NCBI GenBank assembly: GCA_964657395.1
Contig: CAZZUX010000002.1
Span: 28,536 to 92,535 of the forward strand
Reading direction: 5' to 3'
Length of the DNA: 64,000 nucleotides
DNA from: G963692885 sp964657395
GTDB lineage: Bacteria > Acidobacteriota > Terriglobia > Terriglobales > Acidobacteriaceae
Shown here: piece after piece, positions 24,990 through 34,065 of the stretch
Layout: each line of letters begins with the position of its first letter
Position numbering within the stretch: the first letter of the stretch is position 1
Position numbers and translations under genes: made by a program
The notes under the pieces: generated by a model
The model's input: the letters and a program-made list of their open reading frames with translations, nothing else
Told to the model about the DNA's origin: nothing
Databases searched by the model: none

Positions 24990-26456
24990 TTGCCGGAAGC
25001 TGTAAGAGTTCGTTTTGCGCCCTCCCCTACTGGTTATCTACATGTGGGAGGCGCCCGCACTGCATTATTTAACTGGCTGTTTGCCCGCCATACTGGCGGC
25101 ACGCTGATCCTGCGGATTGAAGATACGGATTTTGAACGATCATCAGAAGCCATGGTTGAAGGCATTCTCGAAGGTATGCGCTGGCTGGGACTTGACTGGG
25201 ATGAAGGACCGTTTTTTCAGTCACAGCGGCTCGACCTTTATACGGCAACTGCCGCGAAGCTGGTCGCAGGTGGTCATGCGTATCCCTGCTTCTGCACGAA
25301 AGAAGAACTGGAGCAGCGGCGGCAGGAGGCGACTGCGGCCGGCCGCCAGCCGATGTATGACCGGCGATGCCGCGGGCTTTCCGCAGAAGAAGTGCAGCGA
25401 CGGAAGGCTGGAGGCGAGGCCTTCGCTGTGCGGTTCGCTACACCGCTGGATGGAACAACGTCGTGGAACGATGCGGTGTTTGGCAAGCTTGAATTTGCGA
25501 ATGCTGAGCTTGAAGACTTCGTGCTGCTGCGTTCGGATGGCATACCTACGTATCACCTGTCGGTGGTGACGGACGACATCGACATGCGGTTGACCCATGT
25601 CATTCGAGGGGCCGATCACATCTCGAATACGCCGAAGCAGGTGCTGCAGTACGAGGCACTTGGGGCTAAGATGCCGGTGTTCGGGCATGTGCCGCTGATC
25701 CTCGGTCCGGACAAGACGCGGCTCTCCAAGAGACATGGTGCGACTTCAGTGATTTCCTACAAGGAGTTCGGGATCGTGCCGGAGGCATTCCGGAATTTCC
25801 TTGCACTGCTCGGCTGGACTCCGGGACAGGTGAAAGATGAGAACGGCAAGGACCGTGAAATTTTCGGTTCTGAAGAATTGATAGCGCTGTTTTCGCTGGA
25901 AGGTATTTCGAAGTCGAATGCAGTCTTCGATAACGACAAGCTGGCCTGGTTCAACACGGAATGGATACGACGCTATCCCGCGGAGAAGCTGCTGCCGCTG
26001 ATTGAAGTGGAGTGGGACAAGGCCAGACTTGAGCCGTCACGCAGTGCGGAAGAGATACTTTCGACGATCGACCTGGTGAAGCATCGTGCAAGAAACCTGA
26101 CGGATTTTGCAGGCAGCTTCCGCGCATTTTTCACTGATGATTTTGCCTTCGACGAAGGTGCGATCGCGAAGTTTCTGAAGGACGACACGACACGGGACTG
26201 TCTGGTGGAGTTAGCCGAACGATATGACAGCCATCCGGAATTCAGCGAAGTCAGTACAGAGCAGGTTCTGCGATCGTTCGCAGAAGAAAAAGGCCTCAAG
26301 GCCGGCGTCCTGATCAATGGAGCCCGCGTGGCTCTTACTGGGCAGGGTGTTGCGCCGAGCCTCTTCGCCGTGATGATTGCGCTGGGCAGACAACGCGTGG
26401 TCACACGCTTGAAGCAGAGCAGGACGGTCGGTGCCAGCGTCGCGTCACCCAGCTAA
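24990..26456 (+). CDS. gltX: Glutamyl-tRNA synthetase
   Basis: A class I aminoacyl-tRNA synthetase of 488 residues. The HIGH-like motif is at HVGG (residues 18-21) after the RFAPSPTGYL block, and the KMSKS-like motif is RLSKRHG. The catalytic core is followed by the anticodon-binding region. The start is TTG, supported by GGAG eight bases upstream and by alignment to the usual GltX N terminus. Whether it is discriminating or also charges tRNA-Gln cannot be told from what I can see. Confidence 0.96.
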   Translation: MPEAVRVRFAPSPTGYLHVGGARTALFNWLFARHTGGTLILRIEDTDFERSSEAMVEGILEGMRWLGLDWDEGPFFQSQRLDLYTATAAKLVAGGHAYPCFCTKEELEQRRQEATAAGRQPMYDRRCRGLSAEEVQRRKAGGEAFAVRFATPLDGTTSWNDAVFGKLEFANAELEDFVLLRSDGIPTYHLSVVTDDIDMRLTHVIRGADHISNTPKQVLQYEALGAKMPVFGHVPLILGPDKTRLSKRHGATSVISYKEFGIVPEAFRNFLALLGWTPGQVKDENGKDREIFGSEELIALFSLEGISKSNAVFDNDKLAWFNTEWIRRYPAEKLLPLIEVEWDKARLEPSRSAEEILSTIDLVKHRARNLTDFAGSFRAFFTDDFAFDEGAIAKFLKDDTTRDCLVELAERYDSHPEFSEVSTEQVLRSFAEEKGLKAGVLINGARVALTGQGVAPSLFAVMIALGRQRVVTRLKQSRTVGASVASPS

Positions 26457-26488
26457 ATCGATCCAGCTAAGTCAGTGCCGGATGTTAG

Positions 26489-26526
26489 AGCCTCCACGCC
26501 GTGAGTCTCACTCAAGCGTAGAGGCT
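26489..26526. terminator. Hairpin between convergent gltX and the YXWGXW gene
   Basis: AGCCTC-c-ACGC at 26489-26499 pairs with GCGT-a-GAGGCT at 26516-26526 (10 bp with one mismatch), and the loop contains GTGA/TCAC that can pair further. It lies between convergent stops, so it may end transcripts from both sides. No U tract is present. Confidence 0.45.
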
Positions 26527-26536
26527 TCAGAACAGC

Positions 26537-26839
26537 TTAGCGCCAGTGCCCTTCGATGAAGACATATCCTCCGGGACGGGGCGCCCAATGCCCAGGTACC
26601 CAGTACGCGCGGGGACGAGGGGGGGCGGCCCAGTAGCCAGGAGTCCACACGTAGCGTCCACCATCCCAGCGATGGTAGCCACCAACCCAGACGTAACCGG
26701 GACGCGGGCGTGGGCCGTAGTGCTCAATGATTGGTGCCGGCGGAGCGATGCGAACCACAACCTGGGCCTGCGCAGAGTGCAGCGCAAGTCCTGAAGTCAA
26801 ACCAGCGAAACAAAGTGCAGCAAGTACCAGTCGTTTCAT
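26537..26839 (-). CDS. Secreted YXWGXW-repeat protein
   Basis: A 100-residue protein with a signal peptide (MKRLVLAALCFAGLTSGLALHSAQAQ) followed by Trp/Pro/Gly-rich units: GYVWVGGYHRWDGGRYVWTP, GYWAAPPRPRAYWVP and GHWAPRPGGYVFIEGHW. These match the WXXGXW repeat families of unknown function common in envelope proteins. GAGGTGATT lies just before the ATG. The protein is likely periplasmic or surface located. Confidence 0.9.
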   Translation of the reverse strand: MKRLVLAALCFAGLTSGLALHSAQAQVVVRIAPPAPIIEHYGPRPRPGYVWVGGYHRWDGGRYVWTPGYWAAPPRPRAYWVPGHWAPRPGGYVFIEGHWR

Positions 26840-26910
26840 AAATCACCTCACACGCAGAACTGACACAGTTTGCGCGCGGAGGTTGCGGTGATCTATTCGC
26901 CCATCTGGTG

Positions 26911-26961
26911 ATCGCGAAATGACCAAGGTGTTAGAGGCCAGCGTTTTTTTCATTTCGCGAT
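26911..26961 (-). repeat. 12-bp inverted repeat spanning the end of the DsbD-alpha gene
   Basis: ATCGCGAAATGA at 26911-26922 is the exact inverse complement of TCATTTCGCGAT at 26950-26961, with a 27-base spacer that includes a run of seven T. The right arm contains the last codons and stop of the minus-strand gene. In its mRNA it would form a 3'-end stem-loop with a large loop. Confidence 0.6.
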
Positions 26962-27525
26962 GATGTCGACGGCAACCGGAACTTTTCTGGGCGGCAGGCA
27001 TTCGCTGTTGTCGCATGCCTGGTAGCGCATGACCCCCTGCCACAGATGGTCTCCGGACTTCGCCGTGATGTGCGCATGGAGGACAAATTCGCCAGTGTAG
27101 ACGTTCATCTTTTCATTCGGCGCGAACTTGAAAGTGGCGTCGACGCCGGCCGGAAAGTCAATGGCGGTGGTGTTGAGGCCGGAATTTTCAGCTACCAGGA
27201 TTTGCGTCGGAATGAGAGTGGCGTCATGCGGCGCATGGGAATTGATGTGCAGGCCGTCGGCGATCCTGAAATGCAGATCAAGCAGGGACGAGCGATTTGC
27301 GGGGAGCGTGATCTGCTCCGGAGAAAGGAAGATGACAGGATTATTCTGCTTGCCGGCCAGCGCTGACGATCCGACCTGCCATGGCAGCTTCTGATCGTTG
27401 TCAGCCTGTCCGTGTGCAAGGGGAGCAGCGACCAGGCTGATGACTGCCGGGACGATCAAGAACGCGAGCGTTCGTCTGAAACTTTGAAGGAGGTGAGTCC
27501 GCTGCATCCAGTCAGACGTTGTCAC
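26950..27525 (-). CDS. Periplasmic DsbD-alpha (N-terminal) domain protein
   Basis: A 191-residue protein with a signal peptide (about residues 17-40, ending AHGQ). The rest looks like the immunoglobulin-like N-terminal domain of the electron carrier DsbD: YQACDNSECLPPRKVPV near the end has Cys171 and Cys176 in place of the DsbD-alpha pair. The membrane and thioredoxin parts of DsbD are absent. The start GTG overlaps the TlpA stop as GTGA, so the two are coupled; an internal Met at 27507 is also possible. It probably exchanges disulfides with a thioredoxin-like partner in the periplasm. Confidence 0.8.
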   Translation of the reverse strand: MTTSDWMQRTHLLQSFRRTLAFLIVPAVISLVAAPLAHGQADNDQKLPWQVGSSALAGKQNNPVIFLSPEQITLPANRSSLLDLHFRIADGLHINSHAPHDATLIPTQILVAENSGLNTTAIDFPAGVDATFKFAPNEKMNVYTGEFVLHAHITAKSGDHLWQGVMRYQACDNSECLPPRKVPVAVDIIAK

Positions 27526-28142
27526 TGACCGCCACTCGCAAGTGCCTTCTTGATGTGTTCTTCAATCACATCTTTGGAGGCCAGGCCGGCCGTCTCTTCC
27601 ACGATCTTTCCGTCTCGACCCACGTAATAGGAAGTCGGGAGGAACTCTAGGCCGCCATACGCTTTGCCGACGGCGTCGTCACCGAGGAGGATGGGATAGT
27701 TGACGCCGAGTTTGTTCTTAAACTTCGTCACCTCGGGATGATCCTTCACATCGTCTTCAGAGATGCCGATGATGGTGAAGCCCTGCGCTTCGTATTGCTT
27801 TTGCAGATCAATGAACCAGGGCATCTCGATTTTGCAGGGCGCGCACCAGGTAGCCCAGAAATTGATCAGAACTGCTTTCCCCTTGTAGTCGGCCAGCGAA
27901 ACGCGCTTGCCCTCGGTGTTCTTCAGAACGAAGGGAGGAGCTTTTTTCCCCCGCAGATTGGGGAGACCTTCGTCTCCAGCTACATCCTGTGCCACGGTCT
28001 GGTTGGAAGCATCGGGCACAAGAACCGCGTGCGCGCTGGCCTGTTGCTCCGCCTTGCGACGCTGGAAGTTGTGGTATCCGGACCATGCCATGAGACCAAG
28101 AGCCGCTACGACTACCAGTATGACTATCTGATTTCTCTTCAA
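27522..28142 (-). CDS. Membrane-anchored TlpA/ResA-like thioredoxin
   Basis: A thiol-disulfide protein of 206 residues. A single N-terminal hydrophobic segment (about 6-23, IVILVVVAALGLMAW) anchors the periplasmic thioredoxin domain, which has the active-site motif WATWCAPCK (Cys100, Cys103), the cis-Pro region FLPTSYYVG and a DVKDHPEVTKF insertion as in TlpA/ResA. I chose a TTG start at 28142, preceded by GAGGAA; the frame continues 81 residues upstream but that part is Arg rich, not conserved looking, and collides with the divergent kdsD. It is the first gene of the pair with the DsbD-alpha protein. Confidence 0.88.
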   Translation of the reverse strand: MKRNQIVILVVVAALGLMAWSGYHNFQRRKAEQQASAHAVLVPDASNQTVAQDVAGDEGLPNLRGKKAPPFVLKNTEGKRVSLADYKGKAVLINFWATWCAPCKIEMPWFIDLQKQYEAQGFTIIGISEDDVKDHPEVTKFKNKLGVNYPILLGDDAVGKAYGGLEFLPTSYYVGRDGKIVEETAGLASKDVIEEHIKKALASGGQ

Positions 28143-28303
28143 GAGACCAAGTTCCTCATCGCCGTCTATTCTAGTCCTGCGGTATTGCCTGCACGACGCA
28201 AAGCATGCCTGGTAGAAGCCTACATTGAGTAGGCGCAAACCAGCGGCACGATGGTTGCGCAGGATAGACCGCGATGGGCGGAACCAGGGAACGGGAGAGA
28301 CGA

Positions 28304-29281
28304 ATGACGGAGCAGACACCGGCCGAACTCGTACGCATCGAAGCAGCCGGACTGATGGCCCTGGCCGAGCGGCTCGACGGTTCAATGGCCGAAGCCTTTG
28401 AACTGGCCGTGTCGCTGGTGATGCAGTGCGGCACGCTGCATGGCCGGGTGGTGGTGACGGGTATGGGAAAGAGCGGCATCATCGCGCAGAAGATTGCGGC
28501 CACCCTGAACTCGACGGGCACTCCGGCGATGTTTCTTCATCCGGCAGAGGCCCTGCATGGTGATCTCGGCATGCTCACCAAGGGAGATGTGGTGGTGGCG
28601 CTGTCGGCTTCGGGTGAGACAGAAGAGATCGTGAGGCTGATCCCGATGTTGAAGCGGGTAGGCGACGCATTGATTTCGTTCTGTTGTGAAATTTCATCCA
28701 CGCTTGGCTTGAATAGTGATGTGACACTCGACTGCAGTGTGCCCAGGGAGGCCTGTGGCCTGGGTCTTGCGCCGACTGCTTCGACAACTGCGATGCTGGC
28801 GCTCGGCGATGCGCTGGCCGTGGCTGTTTCTCTTCGCAAGGGTTTCCAGATGGAGGACTTTGCCGACCTGCATCCTGGCGGCAAGCTGGGGCATAAACTG
28901 GCGAGAGTCCGCAGCCTGATGCACAAAGGCGAGGCAGTGCCAACAGTGGAGCTGGGTACACCGATGACGGACGTGATCTACGAAATGTCGCGGAAGAAGC
29001 TGGGCGTGACAACGGTCGTCAAGGATGGAAAGCTGTGCGGCCTGATCAGCGATGGCGACCTTAGACGGCTTCTGGAACGGGAGGGGCCAGAGGCTTTGAA
29101 ACTTCGAGCAGTCGATGCCATGAATGCTCATCCTAAGACGATTGGAGCAAACGAGCTGGCTGCTCGCGCCCTGCACCGGATGGAAGAGTTGAAGATTACC
29201 TCCCTCGTGGTCGTGGACGATGACGGCCACATCGACGGAGTGTTGCACCTGCATGATTTGTGGGGACTGGAATTGATCTAG
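28304..29281 (+). CDS. kdsD: Arabinose-5-phosphate isomerase
   Basis: KdsD isomerises ribulose-5-phosphate to arabinose-5-phosphate, the first step to Kdo for lipopolysaccharide. The 325-residue protein has a SIS domain (TGMGKSGIIAQKIAATLNST, LHPAEALHGDLGM and SASGETEEI) followed by two CBS domains, the second starting near RAVDAMNAHPKTI. The ATG at 28304 has GGGAGAG upstream; 10 residues of further frame are excluded. GutQ is a close relative, so the gene symbol is by general class. Confidence 0.93.
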   Translation: MTEQTPAELVRIEAAGLMALAERLDGSMAEAFELAVSLVMQCGTLHGRVVVTGMGKSGIIAQKIAATLNSTGTPAMFLHPAEALHGDLGMLTKGDVVVALSASGETEEIVRLIPMLKRVGDALISFCCEISSTLGLNSDVTLDCSVPREACGLGLAPTASTTAMLALGDALAVAVSLRKGFQMEDFADLHPGGKLGHKLARVRSLMHKGEAVPTVELGTPMTDVIYEMSRKKLGVTTVVKDGKLCGLISDGDLRRLLEREGPEALKLRAVDAMNAHPKTIGANELAARALHRMEELKITSLVVVDDDGHIDGVLHLHDLWGLELI

Positions 29282-29483
29282 CAATTCGCGCTCGCCCCGG
29301 CTTTGAAGCTGCGTGTGTCAGGCGCTTCGTCCAGGAACGAAGAGCGGGTCTATGGGCAACAGGTATTTCGCCGGGTTCTTTCTCTGCCCGGGTCGCATCG
29401 GCAGGGCCTTTCTACCATTTAGAATGGCGTGTAGTTGTATCGCGAGCGGGTCGCCTGAGGCGCGGGAAAGATTTCAGAAACGC

Positions 29484-31253
29484 ATGCATCGATGGTCCAA
29501 ACTGTTTATCCCGACTCTTCGCGAAGCGCCGAGTGATGCGGAAGTCGCAAGTCACAAGTTCCTGCTGCGAGCCGGGTATGTTCGCCAGCTGGGAGCCGGA
29601 ATCTATTCGTATCTCTTCCTTGGACAGAGGTCGCTGCAGAAGATTACCAGGATCGTTCGCGAAGAGATGGACAGGATCGGCCAGGAATTTCTGCTGCCGG
29701 CGATCTTGACGCGCGAGCCCTGGGAGCAGAGCGGCCGCTGGACGACCATGGGCGACAACATGTTTCGCCTGCAGGACCGCAAGGGTGCCGACCTGTGTCT
29801 CGGCATGACTCATGAAGAGATCATGGTGACCATTGCGCGTAGTGAGCTTCGGTCTTATAAGCAGTTGCCGCAGATCTGGTACCAGATACAGAACAAGTTC
29901 CGCGACGAACCGCGGCCGAAGTCCGGCTTGCTGCGGGTGCGCCAGTTCACGATGAAGGATTCCTATTCCTTCGACATCAATGAAGCAGGCCTTGACGAGA
30001 GTTATCGCAAACACGATGCGGCCTATCGGGCGATCTTCTCGCGATGCGGTCTGAGTTTCGTCGCCGTGGAAGCGGACTCGGGCGCCATGGGCGGCTCACA
30101 GTCGCAGGAGTTTATGGTCTACACCGACGCCGGCGAAGACCTGATTGCCTCGTGCTCTGCCTGCGGGTATGCAGCGAATATGGAGAAGGCGACATCGCGC
30201 CTGAAGCCGGTGGTCGATCTTGAGCCAACTGGTGATGGTTTGCCTGAGCTGGTGCATACACCAGGGAAGGCTTCGATTGCGGATGTGGCGGAGTTTTTCC
30301 AGATCCTGCCGGCGCAGGACATCAAGTGTGTGGCGTACATGGGTTCGCGCAGCAACAAGGATGGATCCAAACTCGAGCTGCCGGTGATTGCGTTTTTGCG
30401 CGGCGACCACATGGTGAACGAGACCAAGCTGATGGGCGCGACGGGAACTTCCGACCTGCGACCGATGGGGTCTGAAGAGCTAGAGAAGTACATGCATGGT
30501 CCCGCGGGCTACCTGGGTCCGGTCGGGCTTACACCTTCCCCGAAGCTGGCAGTCGACGGCGTGAATGTCATCGTCGATGTTGCGCTCCAGGGACGGCACA
30601 ATCTTGTCTGCGGCGCGAACAAGGCCGACTATCACTATCGCAATGTGACGCCGGGCCGGGACTTCCAGTGGACGCTGGCTGCCGATATCCGGAGTGTGGC
30701 CGAGGGTGAGGGATGTCCGCAGTGTCCCGCGGAGGAAGAACATCCGCTGAAGGTAGCCAAGGCGGTAGAGATTGGACATATCTTCAAGCTGGGGAATCGT
30801 TACACCGACTGCATGGGCGCGCGTGTGCTGGACCCGAATGGTAAGGAAGTCATTCCGATCATGGGCTGTTATGGCATCGGCCTGGAGCGCATCCTGACGT
30901 CGGCGATAGAGCAGTGCTTCGATGCCAACGGCTTTTCGCTACCGCCGGCGATTGCACCCTTTGATGTGGTCGTGACCGTGACGAATACGACGGATGCTTC
31001 CCTGGTCGAGGCTGCGGAGTCGGCAGCTTTCGGGCTCGAGAAGGCCGGCTTTGATGTTTTGCTGGATGACCGGAACGAGCGGGCGGGCGTGAAGTTCAAA
31101 GATGCAGACCTCATTGGCATCCCATACCGCATCAATGTGGGCAAGAAGATTGCCGAGGGCAAGCTCGAGCTGGTGACCAGGGCGACGCTGACCAGCGAAG
31201 ATGTTGCACCGGATGCGATCGTAGAAAGACTGCGGCAATGCATAGCCAAGTAG
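29484..31253 (+). CDS. proS: Prolyl-tRNA synthetase (bacterial type)
   Basis: A class II synthetase of 589 residues of the bacterial form, which includes an editing domain inserted between motifs 2 and 3 (about residues 225-380). Motif 2 is in the FRDEPRPKSGLLRVRQFTMKD region and motif 3 near MGCYGIGLERIL. I start at the ATG at 29484 (MHRWSKLFIPTLREAP), the usual N terminus; a 57-residue in-frame extension upstream is Cys/Gly/Arg rich and not expected. A TAGAAT box at 29420-29425 in that extension is a possible -10. kdsD lies upstream. Confidence 0.95.
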   Translation: MHRWSKLFIPTLREAPSDAEVASHKFLLRAGYVRQLGAGIYSYLFLGQRSLQKITRIVREEMDRIGQEFLLPAILTREPWEQSGRWTTMGDNMFRLQDRKGADLCLGMTHEEIMVTIARSELRSYKQLPQIWYQIQNKFRDEPRPKSGLLRVRQFTMKDSYSFDINEAGLDESYRKHDAAYRAIFSRCGLSFVAVEADSGAMGGSQSQEFMVYTDAGEDLIASCSACGYAANMEKATSRLKPVVDLEPTGDGLPELVHTPGKASIADVAEFFQILPAQDIKCVAYMGSRSNKDGSKLELPVIAFLRGDHMVNETKLMGATGTSDLRPMGSEELEKYMHGPAGYLGPVGLTPSPKLAVDGVNVIVDVALQGRHNLVCGANKADYHYRNVTPGRDFQWTLAADIRSVAEGEGCPQCPAEEEHPLKVAKAVEIGHIFKLGNRYTDCMGARVLDPNGKEVIPIMGCYGIGLERILTSAIEQCFDANGFSLPPAIAPFDVVVTVTNTTDASLVEAAESAAFGLEKAGFDVLLDDRNERAGVKFKDADLIGIPYRINVGKKIAEGKLELVTRATLTSEDVAPDAIVERLRQCIAK

Positions 31254-31368
31254 GATTGAGGATCGTGATGCCCGGCGGATGGCAGCAGCCGCTCGCAGTA
31301 AACAAGCACGTAGAAGCCCGGCCAAACGCATGGATCGATAGGCGAGTGGCTGCGCGGGAGAGACTCTC

Positions 31369-34062
31369 GTGGCAGTAAATGTCAGGGCCCGGCAGGTGCC
31401 GCAGCTTACCTCCAAGCAACGCATTCAGGAAGTTGCGCTCATCGCTGTAGCTGCGTTCGTGACGCTCGTGCTGCTGATCGGCGGAGTCACCTTCAGCTTC
31501 TTCTACTATCGCTACAAGTCCGTCGTCGAAAACAGGCTGGCGAAGCCGCTCTTCACAGAGACGGCAAAAATCTACGCCGCGCCGCTCGAGGTCCGCACCG
31601 GCCAGAAGCTGACGCCTGGTTCGGTTGCGTTGAGCCTGCGCGAGGCGGGCTACTCGGAAGAAGGCCGCGGCGTGAGTTCTCCGCTGGGTACCTACTCGAT
31701 GAATGGTTCAGCGATCACGGTTCATCCCGGTCCCGAGTCGTTTCACTCTGAAGAGAGCACCGGCACCATCACGTTTGCCGGTGGCAAAGTGTCGCAGCTC
31801 ACGGACGATCATGGGCAATCGATTGGCGCGTATGAGCTCGAGCCCGAATTGATTACGGGCCTGTCGGATGCGAATCGCGGCAAACGGCGCCTGGTGACCT
31901 TCAATGAACTGCCGCCGAACCTGGTGCATGCCGTTACTTCGATTGAGGACCGTCGCTTCTTCGGTCATGGCGGCGTGGACTGGATCCGCCTGCTGGGCGC
32001 GTTGCGCGATGACCTGCGCGCAGGCAGAAGACGTGAGGGCGGCTCGACATTAACGATGCAGCTGGCACGTGGCTTCTTCCTGACGCCGGAGAAAAAGCTG
32101 AAGCGGAAGATCATCGAGATCGCCATCACGTTTCAGCTGGAGAACCACTACAGCAAGGAAAAGATCTTCGAACTTTACGCGAACCAGATCAATCTGGGAC
32201 AGCAGGGATCGTTCGCCATCAACGGCTTTGGCCAGGCTGCACAGACTTACTTCGGCAAGGATATTCGTCAGCTCACATTGCCCGAATGCGCGATGCTGGC
32301 CGGCATGATCCAGCACCCCAGCTACCTGAATCCCTATCGCCATCCTGAGCGGGTGATCACGCGCAGGAACGTAGTACTAGACGACATGGTGGAGACCGGT
32401 GCGATTACCAAGGCGCAGGACGAGGCAGCGAAGGCAGAGCCGCTGCATCTCTCCTCGATGAGCCTGGATGCAGGAGAAGCGCCCTACTTTGTAGACCTGG
32501 TGCGCGATCGTTTGACGCAGCGGCTTGGCGATACTGCCTATAACTCGCAGGGTCTTCGAATTTATACGTCGCTCGATCCGGATCTGCAGCGGGTCGCAAC
32601 CGAAGCAGTCAACGAGGGCATGAAGAATATCGACGCCATGGTTGAGAGGCGTCGTGCTCGCCTGGTGAAGGCCGGATCAACCGAGGTTGTTCCGAACCCA
32701 CAGGTCGCCATGATTGCGCTCAATCCACATACCGGCCAGGTGCTGGCCCTGGTGGGTGGCCGCAATTACGGAGTGAGCCAGTTCAACCATGCTGTCTCTC
32801 ATCGTCCGACCGGATCCGTATTCAAGCCGTTTGTATATGCTGCGGCATTCAACTCTTCGCTTACAGGCGCGGAGCTTGAGGCGCCGACTCCTGAAGCAGC
32901 AGAGGCAGCCGATGCCGCGGCGAACGCAGCGACCGGGACAGCAGTCAAGCCGATCACGATCGCGGCTTCCGGCTGGCACGGCATCTTCACCGCAACGACG
33001 CCGCTGAACAATGACCTGCAGACCTTCGATGGCGGGTATACGCCGGGGAACTTTCACCATGACACGAAGTATCTCGGCCAGGTGAGCGCCAAGATCGCGC
33101 TGCAGCAATCACTGAACAATGCTACGGTCGAACTGGCGCAGATGGTTGGCTACAACAACGTGGCTGGACTGGCGCGTGAAGCCGGCATCAAGAATGCACG
33201 CGGCACGCCGGCAGTGGCGCTCGGCGCGTATGACGCGAGCCCGCTGGACGTGGCCGGCGCTTACACCATGTTTGCGAATTACGGTACGCGCATCGAGCCG
33301 TGGATGCTGGCCAGTGTGCGCACGCCAACGGGCGAAGTGATGCAGAACTTCCCGGTCACGCCGAAACCGATTCTCGATCCCCGCGCAGCCTATCTGACGC
33401 TTTCGCTCATGAAGAACGTGATCGATCACGGAACCGGCTTTCCCGTGCGGGCACTCGGCTTCACAGCGCCGGCAGCAGGAAAGACCGGTACGTCGCACGA
33501 CGCATGGTTCGCCGGTTTCACCTCCAACCTGCTGTGCGTCATCTGGGTTGGCAATGACGACTACTCTGACATCAAGCTCGAAGGCGGTAAGGCGGCCGGG
33601 CCCATGTGGGCAGAGTTCATGAAGAAGGCTACCCAGCTGCCGCAATACTCGGATACCAAGGATTTTGAAACGCCGGCGGGCGTGACCCTGCTGCGTCTCG
33701 ATGCCGAAACTAACCTGCTGGCGGATGAGAGCTGCCCGAAGGATTACTACGCGGCTTTCCTGGATGGCACTGGTCCAACAACGACATGCTCGCAGGGCAG
33801 CGGCGATCAACGAAACTTCTTCCAGAAGATTCTCGGATTGGGCGGCAACAAGCCGCAGGGGCCAACGCTGCCGGGACAGATGCCGCAGCAGCAGGTGGTT
33901 GGCCAGCCGACGCAACAGCCTGGCGTTGTCAACCAGGCAGGCACACCACAGCCGCCTCCTCCGCCCGCAGAAGAGCCGAAAAAGAAAAAGGGTTTCTTCG
34001 GACGACTATTCGGCGGCGACAAGAAAAACGAAACGCAACAGCAGCCGCCTCCTCAACAGTAG
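31369..34062 (+). CDS. Bifunctional penicillin-binding protein, PBP1b-like
   Basis: An 897-residue class A peptidoglycan synthase. A short cytoplasmic N terminus and one transmembrane segment (about 22-46) are followed by a UB2H-like region (AKIYAAPLEVRTGQKLTPGS), typical of PBP1b. The glycosyltransferase Glu is Glu193 in SIEDRRFFGH. In the transpeptidase domain the Ser-x-x-Lys is Ser483-Lys486 (GSVFKPF), a Ser-x-Asn is in QSLNNA, and KTG is at Lys705. The C-terminal tail (about 825-897) is Gln/Pro rich with a basic KKKKGFFGRLFGG segment. The start is GTG. Confidence 0.95.
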   Translation: MAVNVRARQVPQLTSKQRIQEVALIAVAAFVTLVLLIGGVTFSFFYYRYKSVVENRLAKPLFTETAKIYAAPLEVRTGQKLTPGSVALSLREAGYSEEGRGVSSPLGTYSMNGSAITVHPGPESFHSEESTGTITFAGGKVSQLTDDHGQSIGAYELEPELITGLSDANRGKRRLVTFNELPPNLVHAVTSIEDRRFFGHGGVDWIRLLGALRDDLRAGRRREGGSTLTMQLARGFFLTPEKKLKRKIIEIAITFQLENHYSKEKIFELYANQINLGQQGSFAINGFGQAAQTYFGKDIRQLTLPECAMLAGMIQHPSYLNPYRHPERVITRRNVVLDDMVETGAITKAQDEAAKAEPLHLSSMSLDAGEAPYFVDLVRDRLTQRLGDTAYNSQGLRIYTSLDPDLQRVATEAVNEGMKNIDAMVERRRARLVKAGSTEVVPNPQVAMIALNPHTGQVLALVGGRNYGVSQFNHAVSHRPTGSVFKPFVYAAAFNSSLTGAELEAPTPEAAEAADAAANAATGTAVKPITIAASGWHGIFTATTPLNNDLQTFDGGYTPGNFHHDTKYLGQVSAKIALQQSLNNATVELAQMVGYNNVAGLAREAGIKNARGTPAVALGAYDASPLDVAGAYTMFANYGTRIEPWMLASVRTPTGEVMQNFPVTPKPILDPRAAYLTLSLMKNVIDHGTGFPVRALGFTAPAAGKTGTSHDAWFAGFTSNLLCVIWVGNDDYSDIKLEGGKAAGPMWAEFMKKATQLPQYSDTKDFETPAGVTLLRLDAETNLLADESCPKDYYAAFLDGTGPTTTCSQGSGDQRNFFQKILGLGGNKPQGPTLPGQMPQQQVVGQPTQQPGVVNQAGTPQPPPPPAEEPKKKKGFFGRLFGGDKKNETQQQPPPQQ

Positions 34063-34065
34063 AAG

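Noticed and set aside
28143..28385. 81-residue N-terminal extension of TlpA
   Set aside because: Arg/Pro rich, overlaps the divergent kdsD and precedes a sensible TTG start with a ribosome site.
29313..29483. 57-residue N-terminal extension of ProS
   Set aside because: Not part of the synthetase fold; a -10-like box lies within it.
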